From assembly GCA_004292785.1 (NCBI GenBank), contig RDXG01000272.1:1-32708 (forward strand): a stretch of 32,708 bases of DNA, given 5' to 3'. This stretch comes from Bacteroidota bacterium. Lineage in GTDB: Bacteria; Bacteroidota; Bacteroidia; Cytophagales; Thermoflexibacteraceae. Under the pieces are notes generated by a model, which had not been told where the DNA came from, made no database searches, and saw only the letters and a program-made list of their open reading frames with translations. The position numbers and the translations under genes are program-made. This document shows, piece by piece, positions 1 to 9,404 of this stretch (position 1 is the first letter of the stretch; every line of letters starts with the position of its first letter).

Positions 1-2505
1 CCAAATGATATTGAAAGCATCAACGTTTTGAAAGATGCCACCGCAGGTATTTATGGAGTACGTGCTGCCAACGGTGTTATTATTATTACCACCAAAAGCG
101 GAAAGAAAAGACAAGCAACCAAATTTAGTTTTGATGGTTATTATGGCGTGCAAGAAACGACTAAAAAACTTCGCTTACTTAATGCCACAGAATATGCAGT
201 ATTGAAAAACGAAGCTGCCGCCGCAGGAGGAACAAGTTTGCCCTTCAATAATACGCAATTAGGAGCAGGAACGGATTGGCAAAATGCGGTATTTTCGCAA
301 GCAGCGATCCAAAACTACAATTTGTCGGCAGTAGGAGGTTCTGAAAAAACAAGTTTCTCAATAGGTGCTTCTTATATGAATCAAGAGGGAATTATTGGCA
401 AAGACAAATCGGGCTTCACTCGTTATAATGCAAGGTTAAATTTCAAAACAGACCTTACGGATAAACTTTCTTTTACCAATACTTTGCTTTACACTCACGA
501 AAGTAGAAAAGGTTTGCCTGAAAACGGAATCGGTTCTGTGCTTTTTAATGCGATCAACAATTCGCCAATTTCGCCAATTTATGACGACAAAGGCAAATTT
601 ACTTACGCAGAAGGCATTGGTGATGTAATTAATCCTATTGCACAAATGGCAAATACTTACAATAACGCTTCCACAAACAAAGTAGTAGGCAATTTGGGAC
701 TAGATTATCAAATTACTTCTGAACTTTCTTTTTCTGCACGTGCAGGATATAGTTATGCTTTGGTAGAAAGCAAAGGTTTTTCGCCTTTGGTATATTACGG
801 TAGCGGAAAAGCCCAAAATACAGCAGTAAATGCCAATTTGGATGCACCTTTGGTTGATTTAGGTGGAGGAATAGCAGTTGAAAGAGGTGCTTCGGTTAGC
901 GAAACGCGTTCTATTTATTTCAACTACAATTTAGAAGCCTATTTGAACTACGAAAAAGAATTTGACAAACACAAAATCAAAGGTACGCTTGGAGTTACTA
1001 CTTTGGCAGACAGAGGTGATGTGGTTTCAGGTGTGGGTTTTGGTGTGCCTTATAACTCTAATGCTTTTGCTGATCTTTTTGCGGTTGATCCTAACAATTT
1101 GTTGAACAATTCTAGCTCTTTCCAATACGAAAGTCGTTTGGCTTCTGCTTTTGTTCGTGGGGAGTACCAATATGCCAACAAATACATTTTTTCTGCAATT
1201 TTAAGACGTGACGGTTCTACTAATTTTGGTAAAAACAATCGTTTTGGGATTTTTCCTTCTACTTCTTTTGCTTGGATTTTCTCGGAAGAAGAATTTGCTA
1301 AAACTCCTGCTTTGACTTTTGGAAAATTAAGAGTTTCTTATGGTGTTTCAGGAAATGACAAAATCGGTTTATTCCGTTATCGTGGTTTGTTGAACGGCGA
1401 AGGCGAATACGGTTTCAACGACCAAATTACTACAGGCGTAGCTATGGGAGCTTTGGGTAATCCTGATTTGCGTTGGGAACAAACACAACAATTCAACGCT
1501 GGTGTGGATTTGACTTTTTTAGATGGTGCGCTTTCTACTTCCATCGATTATTTCACAAAAACAACACAAGATTTGCTTTTCACTCCTGATGTATCAGGTA
1601 TTTTGGGTTCTTATGGTGCAGGTGGTACGCCTCCAACAGTCAATGCAGGAAGTGTACGAAATTCGGGTTTGGAAGTGGTTTTATCGTATAACAAAGCACT
1701 TAAAAACGGTTTGGAATTTAACATCAGCTACAATGTTGCGACTCTCAAAAACGAAGTGCTTACTTTGGCAGCAGGTCAAAATTTTATTCCTACAGGAGTT
1801 TTTGGGGTGGGTGGCATTACTTCTTCTCGTTTTCAAATCGGACAGCCAATGGGTTATTTCTTTGGTTATCAGATGGACGGGGTTTATCAAAATGCAAGCG
1901 AAATTTCGGCAGGTGCTAAACAAGACGGCGCACAAGTTGGGGATATTCGTTACAAAGACCTTAACGGAGACGGAGTCATTGATTTTAGTGGAAATACAGA
2001 CAAAACTTCAATTGGTTCACCAATTCCTACTGCAACTATGGGTTTGAATTTGAGTGCAAGTTATAAAGGTTTTGACTTTTCTACCATGCTTTATGCTTCT
2101 ATTGGAAACAAAATCTTGAGAAATTATGAGCGTCAAACACCGCTTGCCAATATGCTCAACTACAAACTTGCTCGTTGGACAGGCGAAAATTCTACCAACA
2201 TCGATCCACGTCAAACCACAGGAGCAAACAGAAACAACATCATTTCTGATTATTTTGTAGAAGATGGAAGTTTTTTAAGACTCAAAAATATACAACTTGG
2301 TTATACGATTCCTGCGGAAGTTTTGCAAAAATTGAAAATAGAACGTTTCAGAGTGTATTTTGCGATTAACAACCTTGTAACCGTTACCAAATACAGAGGT
2401 TTCGATCCAGATTTGGGTTCTTTTGATCCGCTTAGTGCAGGTATCGACTTCGGATTTTATCCGCAAGCACGTTCTTATATGGCTGGGATTAACATTGGTT
2501 TTTAG
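1..2505 (+). CDS. SusC/RagA-family TonB-dependent outer-membrane receptor (5' partial)
   Basis: Imports oligosaccharides across the outer membrane, powered by TonB, as the barrel partner of the SusD-like protein encoded next. The reading frame is open to the first base, so the gene starts outside the window. The first visible codons read [19 protein letters not shown] and then a [10 protein letters not shown] segment, the hallmark end of the SusC plug domain. The rest is an aromatic-rich beta-barrel ending in a C-terminal Phe (NIGF), as expected for BAM-inserted barrels. About 834 residues are visible; SusC proteins are usually around 1000, so the signal peptide, carboxypeptidase-like domain and most of the plug are missing here. 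SusD, a PKD lipoprotein and a GH16 glucanase follow on the same strand, which points to a laminarin-type substrate. The family call is firm; the substrate is inferred from the neighbours. Confidence 0.95.
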   Translation, partial: PNDIESINVLKDATAGIYGVRAANGVIIITTKSGKKRQATKFSFDGYYGVQETTKKLRLLNATEYAVLKNEAAAAGGTSLPFNNTQLGAGTDWQNAVFSQAAIQNYNLSAVGGSEKTSFSIGASYMNQEGIIGKDKSGFTRYNARLNFKTDLTDKLSFTNTLLYTHESRKGLPENGIGSVLFNAINNSPISPIYDDKGKFTYAEGIGDVINPIAQMANTYNNASTNKVVGNLGLDYQITSELSFSARAGYSYALVESKGFSPLVYYGSGKAQNTAVNANLDAPLVDLGGGIAVERGASVSETRSIYFNYNLEAYLNYEKEFDKHKIKGTLGVTTLADRGDVVSGVGFGVPYNSNAFADLFAVDPNNLLNNSSSFQYESRLASAFVRGEYQYANKYIFSAILRRDGSTNFGKNNRFGIFPSTSFAWIFSEEEFAKTPALTFGKLRVSYGVSGNDKIGLFRYRGLLNGEGEYGFNDQITTGVAMGALGNPDLRWEQTQQFNAGVDLTFLDGALSTSIDYFTKTTQDLLFTPDVSGILGSYGAGGTPPTVNAGSVRNSGLEVVLSYNKALKNGLEFNISYNVATLKNEVLTLAAGQNFIPTGVFGVGGITSSRFQIGQPMGYFFGYQMDGVYQNASEISAGAKQDGAQVGDIRYKDLNGDGVIDFSGNTDKTSIGSPIPTATMGLNLSASYKGFDFSTMLYASIGNKILRNYERQTPLANMLNYKLARWTGENSTNIDPRQTTGANRNNIISDYFVEDGSFLRLKNIQLGYTIPAEVLQKLKIERFRVYFAINNLVTVTKYRGFDPDLGSFDPLSAGIDFGFYPQARSYMAGINIGF

Positions 2506-2507
2506 CC

Positions 2508-2572
2508 TTGTAAAACGCCTTTTAGGAGTTTATAAATTATAAATTCATCACAAACTAAGGTTTGTGTTACAA
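2508..2572. repeat. Degenerate inverted hairpin repeat between susC-like and susD-like genes
   Basis: Outer arms 2508-2516 and 2564-2572 pair at 8 of 9 positions. The right half is a clean unit on the minus strand: GTAACA, stem CAAAC, loop CTTA, stem GTTTG, then TGAT (2570 down to about 2547). The left half (2510-2529, GTAAAA then CCTTTTAGG) looks like a decayed copy facing it. The unit has the same frame as the repeats at 4060-4120 and 9247-9317. It lies 3 nt after the stop codon, so it may attenuate or stabilise the transcript; that is inference. Confidence 0.6.
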
Positions 2573-2607
2573 AAAATTCATTTTCTAAACTTGTTTTCTT
2601 AACAAAT

Positions 2608-4056
2608 ATGAAAAAAATATTCATTTTATTTTTCCTGCTTTTTGGTTCTTTCGGTTGCAGTAGCTACCTCGACATCGAACCTGAAGCCACACGTGATGCC
2701 GATAAATTTTTCTTGGCTCCCCGTGATTACGAACAAGGACTTATTGCCTCTTACGATCTTTTGCAAACTTCTTATTTGAGCATTTGGATTGGCGAAATTG
2801 CGTCAGACAACTCTGAAGCAGGTGGCGAAAGTCCGACTGATACCGAAGGTTTGCATCAAATCAATACTATGCAACATGGCGGGCAAAATAACGAACTCCG
2901 AAGCCTTTGGCGTTGGATGTACGCAGGCATAACTCGTACCAATTATTTGTTTGAAAACCAAAACAACATCGAATTTACAGGCAAAAACTTAATTCTTGCA
3001 CAAAATTATTTTCTTCGTGCCTATTATTATTCCGAATTGGTTAAATTTTTTGGTGATGTTCCGCTGATCATCGACAAACGCATTTCTCTTAGTGAAGCCG
3101 CTTCTACCAAAAGAACGCCTGCTACGCAAGTGTATGCACAAATTGAAGCTGATCTTAAAAAAGCAGCAGAAACTTTGCCTTGGGTAGTGTCTGAAAAAGG
3201 AAGAATTAATAAAGGCATGGCGCTTTCGTTACTTGGTAAAGTACAACTTTATCAAGGAAAATTTGCTGAATCTGCTGCTACACTCGAACAAGTCATTGCT
3301 CAAGGAAGTTACAATTTATTTCCTGATGTAAAAACTTTGTTTTTGTTGGAAAACGAAAAAAATTCTGAATCAATTTTTGATATTCAGTATGTAGGTACGC
3401 AAGGTGGTAGTTTTGACTGTTTTCAATGTTTAGAAGGTTTTGTTGCGCCAGGTTTTCAAGGAATCAGACAATATGCGGGACCTCTTTATTCAAGTGGTTT
3501 TAGCTACAATGTGCCGACCAAAGACCTTTATAACGCTTTTACACAAGGCGATCCTCGTCGTGAAGCCTCTATTTTGGATATTGAAGCATTTGCAGCAGCC
3601 AACAAAGACGTTTCCTATGCAAAAGGTTACGAACACACAGGGTATTTTAACAACAAATACATCAAACGCGCCAATGAATTAGGACTTCCAGACAACAATT
3701 TGACAAGTCCTTTGAACCACAAAGTGATTCGTTTTGCAGACGTGTTGCTCATGGCAGCAGAAGCCTACAACCGTACAGGAAATGATGTGAAGGCTTTGCA
3801 ATACCTTAACAGAGTTCGCGCTCGTGCTAAACAATCCAATATTTCTTCTTCAGGAAACCAACTTTATGAAGATATTTTAAGAGAAAGACGTTGGGAATTT
3901 GCAGGCGAAGGACTCCGATTTTTTGATTTGGTTCGTACAGGCAAAGCCGCTACAACCATCAAAGGTTTTGTTAAAGGAAAACACGAATTATTCCCTATTC
4001 CACAAGTCGAAATTGATTTGGCAGGAGCAGGTTGGGCGCAAAATCCAGGTTATTAA
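2608..4056 (+). CDS. SusD/RagB-family glycan-binding outer-membrane lipoprotein
   Basis: Surface lid of the SusCD importer that captures oligosaccharide and passes it to the SusC barrel. The 482-residue product starts with a lipoprotein signal (lipobox GSFGC, Cys17). It shows typical SusD features: an early YLDIEPE segment, TPR-like helices, and a C-terminal RagB/SusD region with ADVLLMAAEAYNRTG, an LNRVRARAK helix, RERRWEFAGEG and RFFDLVRTG. The length is normal for the family. The gene follows the SusC-like gene after about 100 nt holding a hairpin repeat, and another long palindrome follows its stop. The order SusC-SusD-PKD lipoprotein-GH16 is the standard layout of a laminarin-type locus. 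Substrate assignment rests on the neighbours. Confidence 0.95.
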   Translation: MKKIFILFFLLFGSFGCSSYLDIEPEATRDADKFFLAPRDYEQGLIASYDLLQTSYLSIWIGEIASDNSEAGGESPTDTEGLHQINTMQHGGQNNELRSLWRWMYAGITRTNYLFENQNNIEFTGKNLILAQNYFLRAYYYSELVKFFGDVPLIIDKRISLSEAASTKRTPATQVYAQIEADLKKAAETLPWVVSEKGRINKGMALSLLGKVQLYQGKFAESAATLEQVIAQGSYNLFPDVKTLFLLENEKNSESIFDIQYVGTQGGSFDCFQCLEGFVAPGFQGIRQYAGPLYSSGFSYNVPTKDLYNAFTQGDPRREASILDIEAFAAANKDVSYAKGYEHTGYFNNKYIKRANELGLPDNNLTSPLNHKVIRFADVLLMAAEAYNRTGNDVKALQYLNRVRARAKQSNISSSGNQLYEDILRERRWEFAGEGLRFFDLVRTGKAATTIKGFVKGKHELFPIPQVEIDLAGAGWAQNPGY

Positions 4057-4059
4057 ACC

Positions 4060-4120
4060 TGTAACATACCCTTTAGGGTGTGATTAGTAAAAATAATCAC
4101 ACCCTAAAGGGTATGTTACA
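4060..4120. repeat. Perfect 27-bp inverted repeat (REP/BIME-like) between susD-like and PKD genes
   Basis: Arms 4060-4086 and 4094-4120 are exact reverse complements, separated by 7 nt. Each arm is itself a small palindrome: GTAACA, stem TACCC, loop TTTA, stem GGGTG, TGATTA. The element is therefore two hairpin units facing each other, like a bacterial interspersed mosaic element. In RNA it would form one very stable stem 4 nt after the susD-like stop codon. It could act as a terminator, attenuator or 3'-end protector; there is no strong T-run directly after it. Confidence 0.9.
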
Positions 4121-4155
4121 ATAAAATCATTTTTTATCTAAAAAAAAATCTCAAA

Positions 4156-5955
4156 ATGAATAAAATAGGAAAATATTTGTGGTTATTACTTTTAATGATC
4201 ACTTTTGGTTGTACCCAAGAAGTTTTTGAGTTAGGAACTCCGCCTAGCGCATCAGATGCTTCTTTTACCTTTGCTCCTTCAGCGCAAGGTGCAAATTACC
4301 TTACTTTTACCAATAACAATGCGAAAGCATTTATGAAAGTTTGGGATTTTGGCAACGGTTCGAGTGCCAAAGAAAATACTCCTACGGCATATTTTCCTTT
4401 TTCAGGCGAATATACTGTAACGCTTACAGTTTATACAAATGGCGGTTCTGTTACTTCTACGCAAGTAGTTAAAGTTGCCAATAACGATCCCAAAATTTGT
4501 AGTAACGAAAAATTGCTTTTGCTTACAGGAGGTTGCGCGGCTGCAAATGGTAAAACTTGGGTCATTGACAAAGACAGAGCAGGACATTTTGGCGTAGGAC
4601 CTGCGGCAGAAACTTCTCCTATTTGGTATTCGGCACAACCAAACGAAAAAGCAGGTGGCGGAATGTATGATGATGAATTTACTTTTTTCTTGAACAAATC
4701 TCAATTTATACAAAAAACCAACGGAGATGTGTTTGTTAATCCTGGACAAGGTTCTAATTTTGCAGGTTCTGCGCCTTCACCCGCAGGCGATTTAATAGCA
4801 CCTTACAATGCTCCAACAAATATTACTTACACACTTACCACCGATGCCTCTGGCAAAATGTTTTTAAACCTTTCTAATCGTGGTTTTATTGGTTACAACA
4901 CAGGAGTAAGCTCTTACGAAATTCTTTCACTCAACGAAAACGAAATGTTTATCAAGTTCAAAGACGCTGCAAATGGTGATTTGGCTTGGTTTCATCGATT
5001 GATCCGTAAAGGTTATACTCCTGCTCCACCAGTTGCCCCTAAAGGTGCAAGTTTGCCTGTGGATTTCGAAAAAGATGCCGTTCCTTTTGATAGTTTTGGC
5101 GGTAGCAACTTCGAACAAGTTGATAATCCGAACCGTTCAGGCATCAATACTTCTGCAAAAGTAGGAAAAACTGTTAAAGGTGGCGAAGTTTGGGCTGGAA
5201 ATGTAGTTACACTTGCTCAAAAAATAGATTTCACAAAGGGAACAAGTTTCCGTATGAAAGTTTGGTCGCCTGTTAAAGGAACGGCTAGATTCAAAGTCGA
5301 AAAAGCAGGAGATGCCGCAGTTTTCAAAGAAGTAGATGCTAAAATTACCCAAACAAATACTTGGGAAGAAATCACTTTTGAACTTGGAAATTCGCCTTCG
5401 GATACATACAGCATTGTAGCAGTATTTTTTGATTTTGGAAATGCAGGAAATGGCAATACTTTTTTCTTTGATGACATTGTTCAAATGCCTTCAACGGTTA
5501 ATATGCCTAATTTGCCTTTTACACTCGAAACTCAAGAACCTAAATTTGATGCTTTCGGGGCAGTTGCTTTTGAAATTTTGGCAAACCCAAATGCAAGCGG
5601 AATCAATACTTCGGCAAAAGTAGCTAAAATTACTAAAACAGCAGGTTCAGAAGTTTGGGGTGGGGTAGTGGCTTCACTTCCGCAAGCCTTAGATTTTTCT
5701 ACGAAAAAACAAATTAAAATAAAAGTATGGTCTCCAATCGCAGGTGCAGTAGTTCGTTTGAAAATAGAAAATGGAACTGATGCAGGAGTTTTCATTGAAA
5801 AAGATCAAACCATTGCTACAGCAAACACTTGGCAGGAACTTACTTGGAATTTTAGCGAAGCAAAAGCAGGAACATATAGCAAAATGGCTTTGTTCATGGA
5901 CTTCGTGCAGGTGCTTTCTACTTTGATGACATCATGCAAGATTAATTTTTTTTAG
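4156..5955 (+). CDS. PKD-domain surface glycan-binding lipoprotein, probable 3' frameshift
   Basis: Probable SGBP of the locus, binding polysaccharide at the cell surface. The lipobox is ITFGC (Cys19). A PKD domain spans about residues 36-107 (VWDFGNGS, YTVTLTVYTNGG), an unassigned region about 108-290, and two tandem homologous modules about 299-443 and 453-590, both with GINTSAKV and KVWSP motifs. Module 1 ends NTFFFDDIVQM. Module 2 breaks after MALFMDF and reads VQVLSTLMTSCKINFF instead. Moving one base at about 5905 restores AGAFYFDDIMQD and a stop at 5943-5945, just before the hairpin at 5951. One G therefore seems to be missing, by mutation or sequencing error; the loss changes only the last residues. 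The modules look like carbohydrate-binding beta-sandwiches, but no CBM family is assigned. Confidence 0.85.
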   Translation: MNKIGKYLWLLLLMITFGCTQEVFELGTPPSASDASFTFAPSAQGANYLTFTNNNAKAFMKVWDFGNGSSAKENTPTAYFPFSGEYTVTLTVYTNGGSVTSTQVVKVANNDPKICSNEKLLLLTGGCAAANGKTWVIDKDRAGHFGVGPAAETSPIWYSAQPNEKAGGGMYDDEFTFFLNKSQFIQKTNGDVFVNPGQGSNFAGSAPSPAGDLIAPYNAPTNITYTLTTDASGKMFLNLSNRGFIGYNTGVSSYEILSLNENEMFIKFKDAANGDLAWFHRLIRKGYTPAPPVAPKGASLPVDFEKDAVPFDSFGGSNFEQVDNPNRSGINTSAKVGKTVKGGEVWAGNVVTLAQKIDFTKGTSFRMKVWSPVKGTARFKVEKAGDAAVFKEVDAKITQTNTWEEITFELGNSPSDTYSIVAVFFDFGNAGNGNTFFFDDIVQMPSTVNMPNLPFTLETQEPKFDAFGAVAFEILANPNASGINTSAKVAKITKTAGSEVWGGVVASLPQALDFSTKKQIKIKVWSPIAGAVVRLKIENGTDAGVFIEKDQTIATANTWQELTWNFSEAKAGTYSKMALFMDFVQVLSTLMTSCKINFF

Positions 5956-6007
5956 ATTTTAACTTTTTATTAAGGCTCAAAGTCTCAATAAAAAGTTAAA
6001 ATCTAAA
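5951..6007. terminator. Perfect 21-bp inverted repeat after the PKD lipoprotein gene
   Basis: Arms 5951-5971 and 5987-6007 are exact reverse complements with a 15-nt loop, and the loop can form a small GGCT/AGTC stem. The current stop codon (5953-5955) lies inside the left arm. The stop inferred before the frameshift (5943-5945) lies just outside it, which fits a hairpin that originally followed the gene. The arms are AT-rich, so this may be a terminator or processing element between the binding-protein and GH16 genes. Confidence 0.75.
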
Positions 6008-6083
6008 TTTTTATTGAATAAAACGTAGCCAATCTGCCCCCAAAAAAGTTATCATATTTTTCATTCCCAAAACTATATTTACA

Positions 6084-7202
6084 ATGAACATCAAACTAAA
6101 AAATATTCAATTTTTCTGTTTTATATGCTTATCTCTATTTCTTTTGTCTTGTGGAAACAACCAAAACAAGGAACTTGAAATATTACCGCCTTCAAAACTT
6201 GTTATTACTGTTGTTTCAAATGAAAACGGCAGAATAGAAATTCAAGCCCGCGCAGAAAATGCCAATTCTTATGATTTTGATTCAGGAGATGGCAAACAAA
6301 CTACTACACTAAAAACTAATGATGGTAAGGTTATTTATACCTATTCACAAGCAGGAAATTATACGATCAAAGTACGAGCATTTGCTACGCCCACAGTTTT
6401 TGTAGAGGCAACCCAAGCTGTTACGATTAGCATCAATAACACCACAGGAATTCCGACACAGGGTTATACTAGCCCCGAAAGTTATCAGGGGTACAGGCTT
6501 GCTTGGAAAGAAGATTTTGATGGAAACAGTCTAAGCAGTGATTGGAAGCAAGAAATAGGAACAGGAAACGGAGGTTGGGGAAATAATGAATTGCAATATT
6601 ATCGCCCCGAAAACACTTCTGTAGAAAATGGTTTACTTGTCATTACTGCCAAAAAAGAAAGTTTTAGTGGCAGTGATTATACTTCTTCGCGAATAATTAC
6701 GCAAGGCAAACGCAGTTTTAAATATGGAAGAATCGATATTAGAGCCGTCATGCCAGAAGGACAGGGTTTGTGGCCTGCACTTTGGATGCTCGGAGAAAGT
6801 ATATCTACTGTGGGCTGGCCCAAATGTGGTGAAATTGACATTATGGAAATGATAGGCGGAGAACCTGTAAACAACAGAACCACGCATGGAACAGTACATT
6901 GGGACAACAACGGCACTTATGCAAATTTTGGGAAAAGTTACTTAAAACCAAATGGCAAACTTTCCGAACAATTTCATGTATATAGTGTAATTTGGGACGA
7001 AAAAGCGATCCGTTGGTATTTTGACGATATACTTTATAACACAGTAGATATCACACCTGCGGCTTTGAGTGAGTTCCAAGCAAATTATTTCTTTATTGTC
7101 AATGTGGCAGTAGGAGGAAAATGGCCAGGTTCTCCTAACGAAAGCACCAAATTTCCACAACGCATGGCAGTGGATTACATCAGAGTTTTTCAGAAAAATT
7201 AA
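6084..7202 (+). CDS. GH16 family endo-beta-1,3-glucanase (laminarinase-like) lipoprotein
   Basis: Predicted to cleave internal beta-1,3-glucosidic bonds of laminarin or a related glucan at the cell surface, making oligosaccharides for the upstream SusCD importer. The 372-residue product has a lipobox LLSC (Cys23), a PKD-like domain at about residues 35-115 (YDFDSGDG, GNYTIKVRA), then a complete GH16 domain from about 135 to the end. The active-site strand GEIDIMEMIG fits the ExDxxE pattern of laminarinase-type GH16 enzymes: Glu250 as nucleophile, Asp252, Glu255 as acid/base. GLWPALWML and the C-terminal VDYIRVFQ are also typical. No T9SS sorting domain is present, so anchoring is by lipid. 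It is the last gene of the locus, with a hairpin after the stop. Laminarin is the best guess; other beta-glucans are possible. Confidence 0.93.
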   Translation: MNIKLKNIQFFCFICLSLFLLSCGNNQNKELEILPPSKLVITVVSNENGRIEIQARAENANSYDFDSGDGKQTTTLKTNDGKVIYTYSQAGNYTIKVRAFATPTVFVEATQAVTISINNTTGIPTQGYTSPESYQGYRLAWKEDFDGNSLSSDWKQEIGTGNGGWGNNELQYYRPENTSVENGLLVITAKKESFSGSDYTSSRIITQGKRSFKYGRIDIRAVMPEGQGLWPALWMLGESISTVGWPKCGEIDIMEMIGGEPVNNRTTHGTVHWDNNGTYANFGKSYLKPNGKLSEQFHVYSVIWDEKAIRWYFDDILYNTVDITPAALSEFQANYFFIVNVAVGGKWPGSPNESTKFPQRMAVDYIRVFQKN

Positions 7203-7238
7203 AGCCAAAAATACCTTTAAAAAGTTATAAATTTGTTC

Positions 7239-7277
7239 ATAAAATGCTTATAAAATTGATTTTTATAAGCATTTTAT
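7239..7277 (+). terminator. Hairpin at the end of the polysaccharide locus
   Basis: Perfect 17-bp arms, 7239-7255 and 7261-7277, with a 5-nt loop. It lies 37 nt after the GH16 stop codon. The stem is AT-rich with little T-run, so termination strength is uncertain, but the position fits the end of the operon. The rest of 7203-7432 is AT-rich, with one weak -7-like element (TACTTTGC, about 7295) and nothing else recognisable. Confidence 0.6.
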
Positions 7278-7432
7278 CTTATAAAATTAAGCCTCTACTT
7301 TGCTTCTTGGACACCTTCAAAAAATAATAGTTTTATTTCCAAAATAAAAAACACAAAAAATAATCGTGAATGTTTTGAAAATCGATCTTAAAAATAGAAT
7401 TTTGATAAAATTTTCAAATCAAATTATTTTTT

Positions 7433-9226
7433 ATGAAAAAAAATATTTTTTTCTGTTTGAGTCTATTTTTTCTCTACGCATCAAACCTTGTTGCCCAGAA
7501 ACTTAGCTATACACTTTCCGTCAGCAAACCGCATACGCATTATGTAGAAGTAAGCGTAAAAATCGAAGGAATCAAAAAAGATTTCATTGATTTTAAAATG
7601 CCCGTTTGGGCGCCAGGTTCGTATTTGGTCAGAGAATTTTCGAAAAATGTAGAAGGCGAAAGCGCAGAAGATGCTTCAGGAAAAGCTCTTCCTTTGGAAA
7701 AAGTCCGAAAAAATACTTGGCGAATCACTACCAATAAATCCGAAACCGTGAGTTTTTCTTACAAAGTTTATGCCTACGAGGTTTCGGTGCGCACCAGCTT
7801 TATCGATGCCGCACACGCCCATCTTGTGCCGACCAGTATTTTTGTTTATCCCGATGGTATGTTAGATTTGCCTTCGACTATCCAAATCAAAACTTTTGCC
7901 GATTGGAAAGAAATTTCAACAGGACTTGCAATGATCGGAAACGACAAATTTATGCTTTCTAGCCCAAATTATGACGTTTTAGCCGATTCTCCAATTGAAT
8001 TGGGAAACCAAAAAATTTATGATTTTACGGCAGATAATATTCCGCACAAAATAGCAGTTTATGGCGGTGGAAATTATAATGAAGACAATTTTACCAAAGA
8101 TGTAGCAAAAGTTACAGAAACTGCCACCAAAATTTTTGGCGAAAATCCTTGCAAAGATTATACTTTTATCATTAATAATGTGGGTTCTAATGCAGGAAAT
8201 GGCGGTTTGGAACACTTAAATTCTACAAGTTTGGTTTTAAACCGTTTCAATTATAACACGCCAACAGGTTATGTTAGGTTTTTGGAATTGGTTGCTCACG
8301 AATATTTCCATTTGTGGAACGTCAAACGTTTAAGACCGCAACCTTTAGGACCATTTGATTATGACAACGAAAATTATACTCGCCAATTATGGATTTCTGA
8401 AGGTTTTACAAGTTATTATCAGGAAGTAATTGTACGCAGGGCAGGTTTTACAAACGAATTTGACTTTTTGAACGGCATTGCAAGCGAAATAGACATCCAC
8501 GAAAATAGTCCAGGAGGGCAAGTGCAATCCATCACCGAATCTAGTTATGACGCTTGGATCAAAGGATATCGCCCAAACGAAAATTCTCGAAATACAGGAA
8601 TTTCTTACTACGGAAGCGGTGCCAGAGTGGCTGCAATTTTGGATTTGATCATTATTCAAAACTCAAAAGGCAAACACGGACTTGATGATGTCATGAAATT
8701 TGCTTATCAAGAATATTACAAAAAACTAAATCGCGGTTTTACAGAAGACGAATTTAAAAAAGCACTCGAAAAATTTGCAGGAATCAAACTCGACGATTTT
8801 TTCAAAAAACACGTTTACGGAACTGAAAAACCAGATTATAACCTTTATTATGGTTATGCAGGTTTGCAACTCAACGAAAGCAAATCTTTTGCCGTTGATT
8901 TGGGTGCAAGCATTGCCGAAGAAAACAATCGTTTGATGATCAAAGCGGTAACCAAAGGTGAGTCGGCTTATGAATATGGTTTGAATGTCAATGACGAAAT
9001 TTTGGCTATTGATAATTTCAGAATGGGCAACCGAACCTTTATGGCGCAATATTTACAAGGCAAAAAACGCGGAGACAAAATCAAAGTTTTGGTGGCAAGA
9101 GATATGAATTTGCAAACCATCGAAGTTGTTTTGATGGGCAGCAATGCCAACATTTATAGCCTTAGCCGCGTACCAAATCCTAGCGAATCGCAGCAATTGG
9201 TGTATAATAAATGGTTGAGTAAATAA
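7433..9226 (+). CDS. M61 family metallopeptidase with C-terminal PDZ domain
   Basis: Secreted or periplasmic zinc aminopeptidase-like protease of the glycyl-aminopeptidase (M61) family. The 597-residue product has an N-terminal signal peptide (to about residue 22, ending LVAQ), an N-terminal beta domain, and a thermolysin-like catalytic domain. That domain contains GGLEH (257-261, in place of the GAMEN-type exopeptidase loop), zinc motif HEYFH (289-293) and the downstream zinc-ligand glutamate in WISEGFTSYY (Glu323). A PDZ domain fills about 475-570 (AYEYGLNVNDEILAID). All catalytic residues are present and the length is normal. It stands alone between the polysaccharide locus and a palindromic element that probably terminates it. 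Its natural substrate is unknown. Confidence 0.93.
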   Translation: MKKNIFFCLSLFFLYASNLVAQKLSYTLSVSKPHTHYVEVSVKIEGIKKDFIDFKMPVWAPGSYLVREFSKNVEGESAEDASGKALPLEKVRKNTWRITTNKSETVSFSYKVYAYEVSVRTSFIDAAHAHLVPTSIFVYPDGMLDLPSTIQIKTFADWKEISTGLAMIGNDKFMLSSPNYDVLADSPIELGNQKIYDFTADNIPHKIAVYGGGNYNEDNFTKDVAKVTETATKIFGENPCKDYTFIINNVGSNAGNGGLEHLNSTSLVLNRFNYNTPTGYVRFLELVAHEYFHLWNVKRLRPQPLGPFDYDNENYTRQLWISEGFTSYYQEVIVRRAGFTNEFDFLNGIASEIDIHENSPGGQVQSITESSYDAWIKGYRPNENSRNTGISYYGSGARVAAILDLIIIQNSKGKHGLDDVMKFAYQEYYKKLNRGFTEDEFKKALEKFAGIKLDDFFKKHVYGTEKPDYNLYYGYAGLQLNESKSFAVDLGASIAEENNRLMIKAVTKGESAYEYGLNVNDEILAIDNFRMGNRTFMAQYLQGKKRGDKIKVLVARDMNLQTIEVVLMGSNANIYSLSRVPNPSESQQLVYNKWLSK

Positions 9227-9246
9227 TCTAAGTTGTATAGTATTTG

Positions 9247-9317
9247 CTGTAGAACGGACTTTAGTCCGTTTTTTGGTATTTTTAATGCAAAAAAACGGAC
9301 TAAAGTCCGTTCTACAG
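9247..9317. repeat. REP/BIME-like element: two inverted GTAG-hairpin units
   Basis: Perfect 28-bp arms 9247-9274 and 9290-9317 with a 15-nt loop. Each arm is itself a hairpin unit GTAGAA-CGGAC-TTTA-GTCCG-T, running + from 9249 and - from 9315. A GTAG tetranucleotide 5' of a small palindrome, arranged as facing pairs, is the classical REP/BIME layout recognised by REP-associated tyrosine transposases. The left unit is followed by a T-run 21 nt after the M61 stop, so it also looks like an intrinsic terminator, and the mirror half would work on the other strand. The rest of 9227-9404 shows nothing else. Confidence 0.85.
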
Positions 9318-9404
9318 ATGCTACGCAACTTCGGACTAGAAAAAAAATAAAATTGATAAAAAATAAGTCAGACATTTGTCGGACAGAGCAAAAAAAAATA
9401 TCCC

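Noticed and set aside
1523-2047. 174-codon frame on the + strand inside the SusC-like gene
   Set aside because: It lies wholly within a well-supported SusC frame, has no domain, and its residues are an out-of-frame reading of barrel strands.
5895-5912. Programmed ribosomal frameshift in the PKD lipoprotein
   Set aside because: No slippery heptamer or stimulatory structure at the right distance; a lost base explains the data more simply.
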